DNA from: Clostridium sp. CAG:793
GTDB taxonomy: Bacteria > Bacillota > Clostridia > TANB77 > CAG-508
Reading direction: 5' to 3'
DNA: 50,453 nt
Assembly: GCA_000433915.1 (NCBI GenBank)
Contig: HF993644.1
Location: 1-50,453 of the forward strand
Shown: in pieces, positions 49,300 through 50,453 of the stretch
How the letters are laid out: each line of letters begins with the position of its first letter
Numbering within the stretch: the first letter of the stretch is position 1
The notes under the pieces: model-generated
Told to the model about the DNA's origin: nothing
Databases searched by the model: none
Seen by the model: only the letters and a program-made list of their open reading frames with translations
Position numbers and translations under genes: made by a program

Positions 49300-50453
49300 T
49301 TACAATTCATTTTTTAATCTAATCGCTAGCTCTTCATTTATTCCCTTTACCTTAACTAGCTCTTCTATCTCTGCATTTTTTATTTCATCAACACTACCAA
49401 ACTGTTTTAATAATTCTAGTTTCTTTACAGTTCCAATTCCAGAAATCTCATCAAGTTTTGACTTATACATTGATTTGTCTCTCAAAAATTTGTGATATCC
49501 AATAGCCGTATCATGAACTGAATTTTGAAAATTAGTAATTAGATTAAATAATTCTTCTGAAATTTCTACTTCTTGTCTATATTCATCCATCAAAGCTCTA
49601 GTTTGATGCTTATCGTTCTTTACCATTCCAAATACTCGTATTCCAATTTTCACGCCTATCTCATTTTCAATATTCTTAATTGCTTGCAATGTTGCTCGTA
49701 TCTGAGTTATACCACCATCTGCTAAAATCAAATCTGGTAACCTTCCAAATCCTTTGTCTTCACTATATTTTTCTTTTATTTCTTCTGACAAATTATCAAA
49801 TTTATTTCTATCTCTTATTGTAACTAGTTGTTTCCTTGATTCTTCTAACTTTTGCTCAATAGATTCAGTCTTTCTTTTTCTATCTTTCCATTGATTTTCA
49901 CTATACCCATATTCTTCATTATCCTCGGCGACTTTTGTTTCTAATAGTTCTTCTGTCTCTATCTTATTTAAATCTATTGAATGTCGTAGTCTTCTAGTTA
50001 TTACCTCTTCCATACATCGTGGATCATCTTGTCCAAACACTGTTTTTATTCTAAATCTTCGTGCTAAATTCTTTTTTATCATGCCATCTATCATTACACA
50101 CATTCCAGCAACCATATACTGTCCTGAAATATTTGATATATCATAAGATTCTATCTTTCGAGGCAATCTATCTAGCTTTAAAGTATCTTTCATCTCTACG
50201 ATTATATTCTTATGAGCTTTTTCTTTATTATCTAATGAAATCTTCGCATTATTTTCAGCCATTTCAACTAGTCTTATTTTTTCACCTTTTTGAGGAACTT
50301 TAATTTCCACTTTTCTTCCTGATTCTTGTGTAAACCACATTTCTAGAAGTTCGCGTTCTTCAAAATCATTTCTACACATTATCTTATTTGGAAATATTGT
50401 TCTTCCAGTGTAATATTGTTTCATAAATTGTGATATAATTTCTTCATCTTCCT
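49300..50453 (-). CDS. uvrC: UvrC, excinuclease ABC subunit C (3' part, cut by window edge)
   Basis: Dual-incision nuclease of nucleotide excision repair. The frame stays open past the right edge of the window; the first visible residues EDEEIISQFMKQYYTGRTIF match the middle of UvrC, so the N-terminal GIY-YIG domain lies outside. Present are the RNase H-like nuclease half with SYDISNISGQYMVAGMCVMI (catalytic Asp), LPDLILADGGITQIRATLQA and HDTAIGYHKFLRD, and a C-terminal helix-hairpin-helix pair with ISGIGTVKKLELLKQFGSVD. A charged insertion of about 75 residues lies between VITRRLRHS and FGRLPDL. A small membrane protein gene and a methyltransferase gene follow in the same direction. Confidence 0.95.
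   Translation of the reverse strand, partial: EDEEIISQFMKQYYTGRTIFPNKIMCRNDFEERELLEMWFTQESGRKVEIKVPQKGEKIRLVEMAENNAKISLDNKEKAHKNIIVEMKDTLKLDRLPRKIESYDISNISGQYMVAGMCVMIDGMIKKNLARRFRIKTVFGQDDPRCMEEVITRRLRHSIDLNKIETEELLETKVAEDNEEYGYSENQWKDRKRKTESIEQKLEESRKQLVTIRDRNKFDNLSEEIKEKYSEDKGFGRLPDLILADGGITQIRATLQAIKNIENEIGVKIGIRVFGMVKNDKHQTRALMDEYRQEVEISEELFNLITNFQNSVHDTAIGYHKFLRDKSMYKSKLDEISGIGTVKKLELLKQFGSVDEIKNAEIEELVKVKGINEELAIRLKNEL

Noticed and set aside
49287..49307. Terminator of uvrC at an AATTGTA/TACAATT repeat
   Set aside because: The stem is only 7 bp, overlaps the uvrC stop codon and is followed by a short T-run, so it was not annotated as a terminator.
1..50453. CRISPR arrays, phage or transposase genes
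   Set aside because: No regular short repeats with spacers, and no integrase, transposase or phage structural proteins were seen on either strand.
1..50453. Genome-wide use of TTCGACA as evidence of Spo0A targets
   Set aside because: A 7-mer of this composition is expected a few times by chance here, so only the copy before spo0A is given weight.

Overview
The window is a strongly AT-rich chromosomal segment from an endospore-forming, fermentative low-GC Firmicute, most likely a Clostridia-type anaerobe. The evidence is spo0A, yqfC/yqfD, a spoIVFA/spoIVFB-like pair, pdaA and the cotJABC coat operon, together with adhE, AGGAGG-type ribosome binding sites and the recO-yqzL-era-dgk-ybeY-yqfD-yqfC gene order. 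Most genes lie on the minus strand. I see no phage, insertion sequence, integrase or CRISPR array. The species cannot be named from this window.

Layout. 0.4-1.7 kb: cotJABC. 1.8-3.2 kb: pyruvate kinase. 3.3-4.1 kb: a gene-poor stretch with a decayed small gene, a dispersed repeat and an unassigned terminator. 4.1-7.0 kb: a P-type cation ATPase behind a manganese (yybP-ykoY) riboswitch. 7.2-11.7 kb: an acyl-CoA synthetase-like enzyme on the plus strand, then RNase E/G, pth and tsaC/sua5. 11.8-14.4 kb: a large wall-anchored fibro-slime/MucBP-like adhesin. 14.6-22.4 kb: recO, yqzL, era, a DUF3048 protein, a kinase-PAP2 fusion, ybeY, an unknown protein where phoH usually sits, yqfD, yqfC and pdaA. 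22.5-26.5 kb: a pilin-FGE fusion, a SpoIVFB-like protease, an M23 partner and small proteins. 26.5-29.0 kb: ftsZ (no C-terminal tail), mscL with a zinc ribbon, and spo0A. 29.2-34.7 kb: yigZ, a YhiN flavoprotein, a YnbB-like lyase, a WG-repeat protein and a sortase-like protein without its catalytic Cys and His. 34.8-40.0 kb: an XRE regulator, a two-component system, MscS and a GH13 amylase. 40.0-42.8 kb: yraN, dprA and comM, the last two broken by single-base frameshifts. 42.9-44.8 kb: trmB, tRNA-Met, a lone MutS-domain-I-like protein and a pilin-like protein. 44.8-50.4 kb: adhE, an RluA-type synthase, a frameshifted methyltransferase, a 35-residue membrane protein and the 3' part of uvrC.

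How the genes work together. Sporulation is the main theme: Spo0A (with a 0A box and a possible sigma-H promoter upstream), the YqfC/YqfD forespore-engulfment pair, a membrane protease with an M23 partner, cortex deacetylase and coat catalase. Housekeeping RNA and DNA genes are interleaved. Envelope functions include the adhesin, pilin-like proteins, the degenerate sortase-like protein, MscL/MscS and the lipid kinase fusion.

No entirely new multi-gene system stands out. The strongest non-routine signals are the manganese riboswitch with its terminator switch, the catalytically stripped sortase-like protein beside a WG-repeat protein, the lone MutS-I-like protein, several unusual domain fusions, a hairpin that base-pairs a start codon, and three separate one-base frameshifts that are either real gene decay or sequence error.
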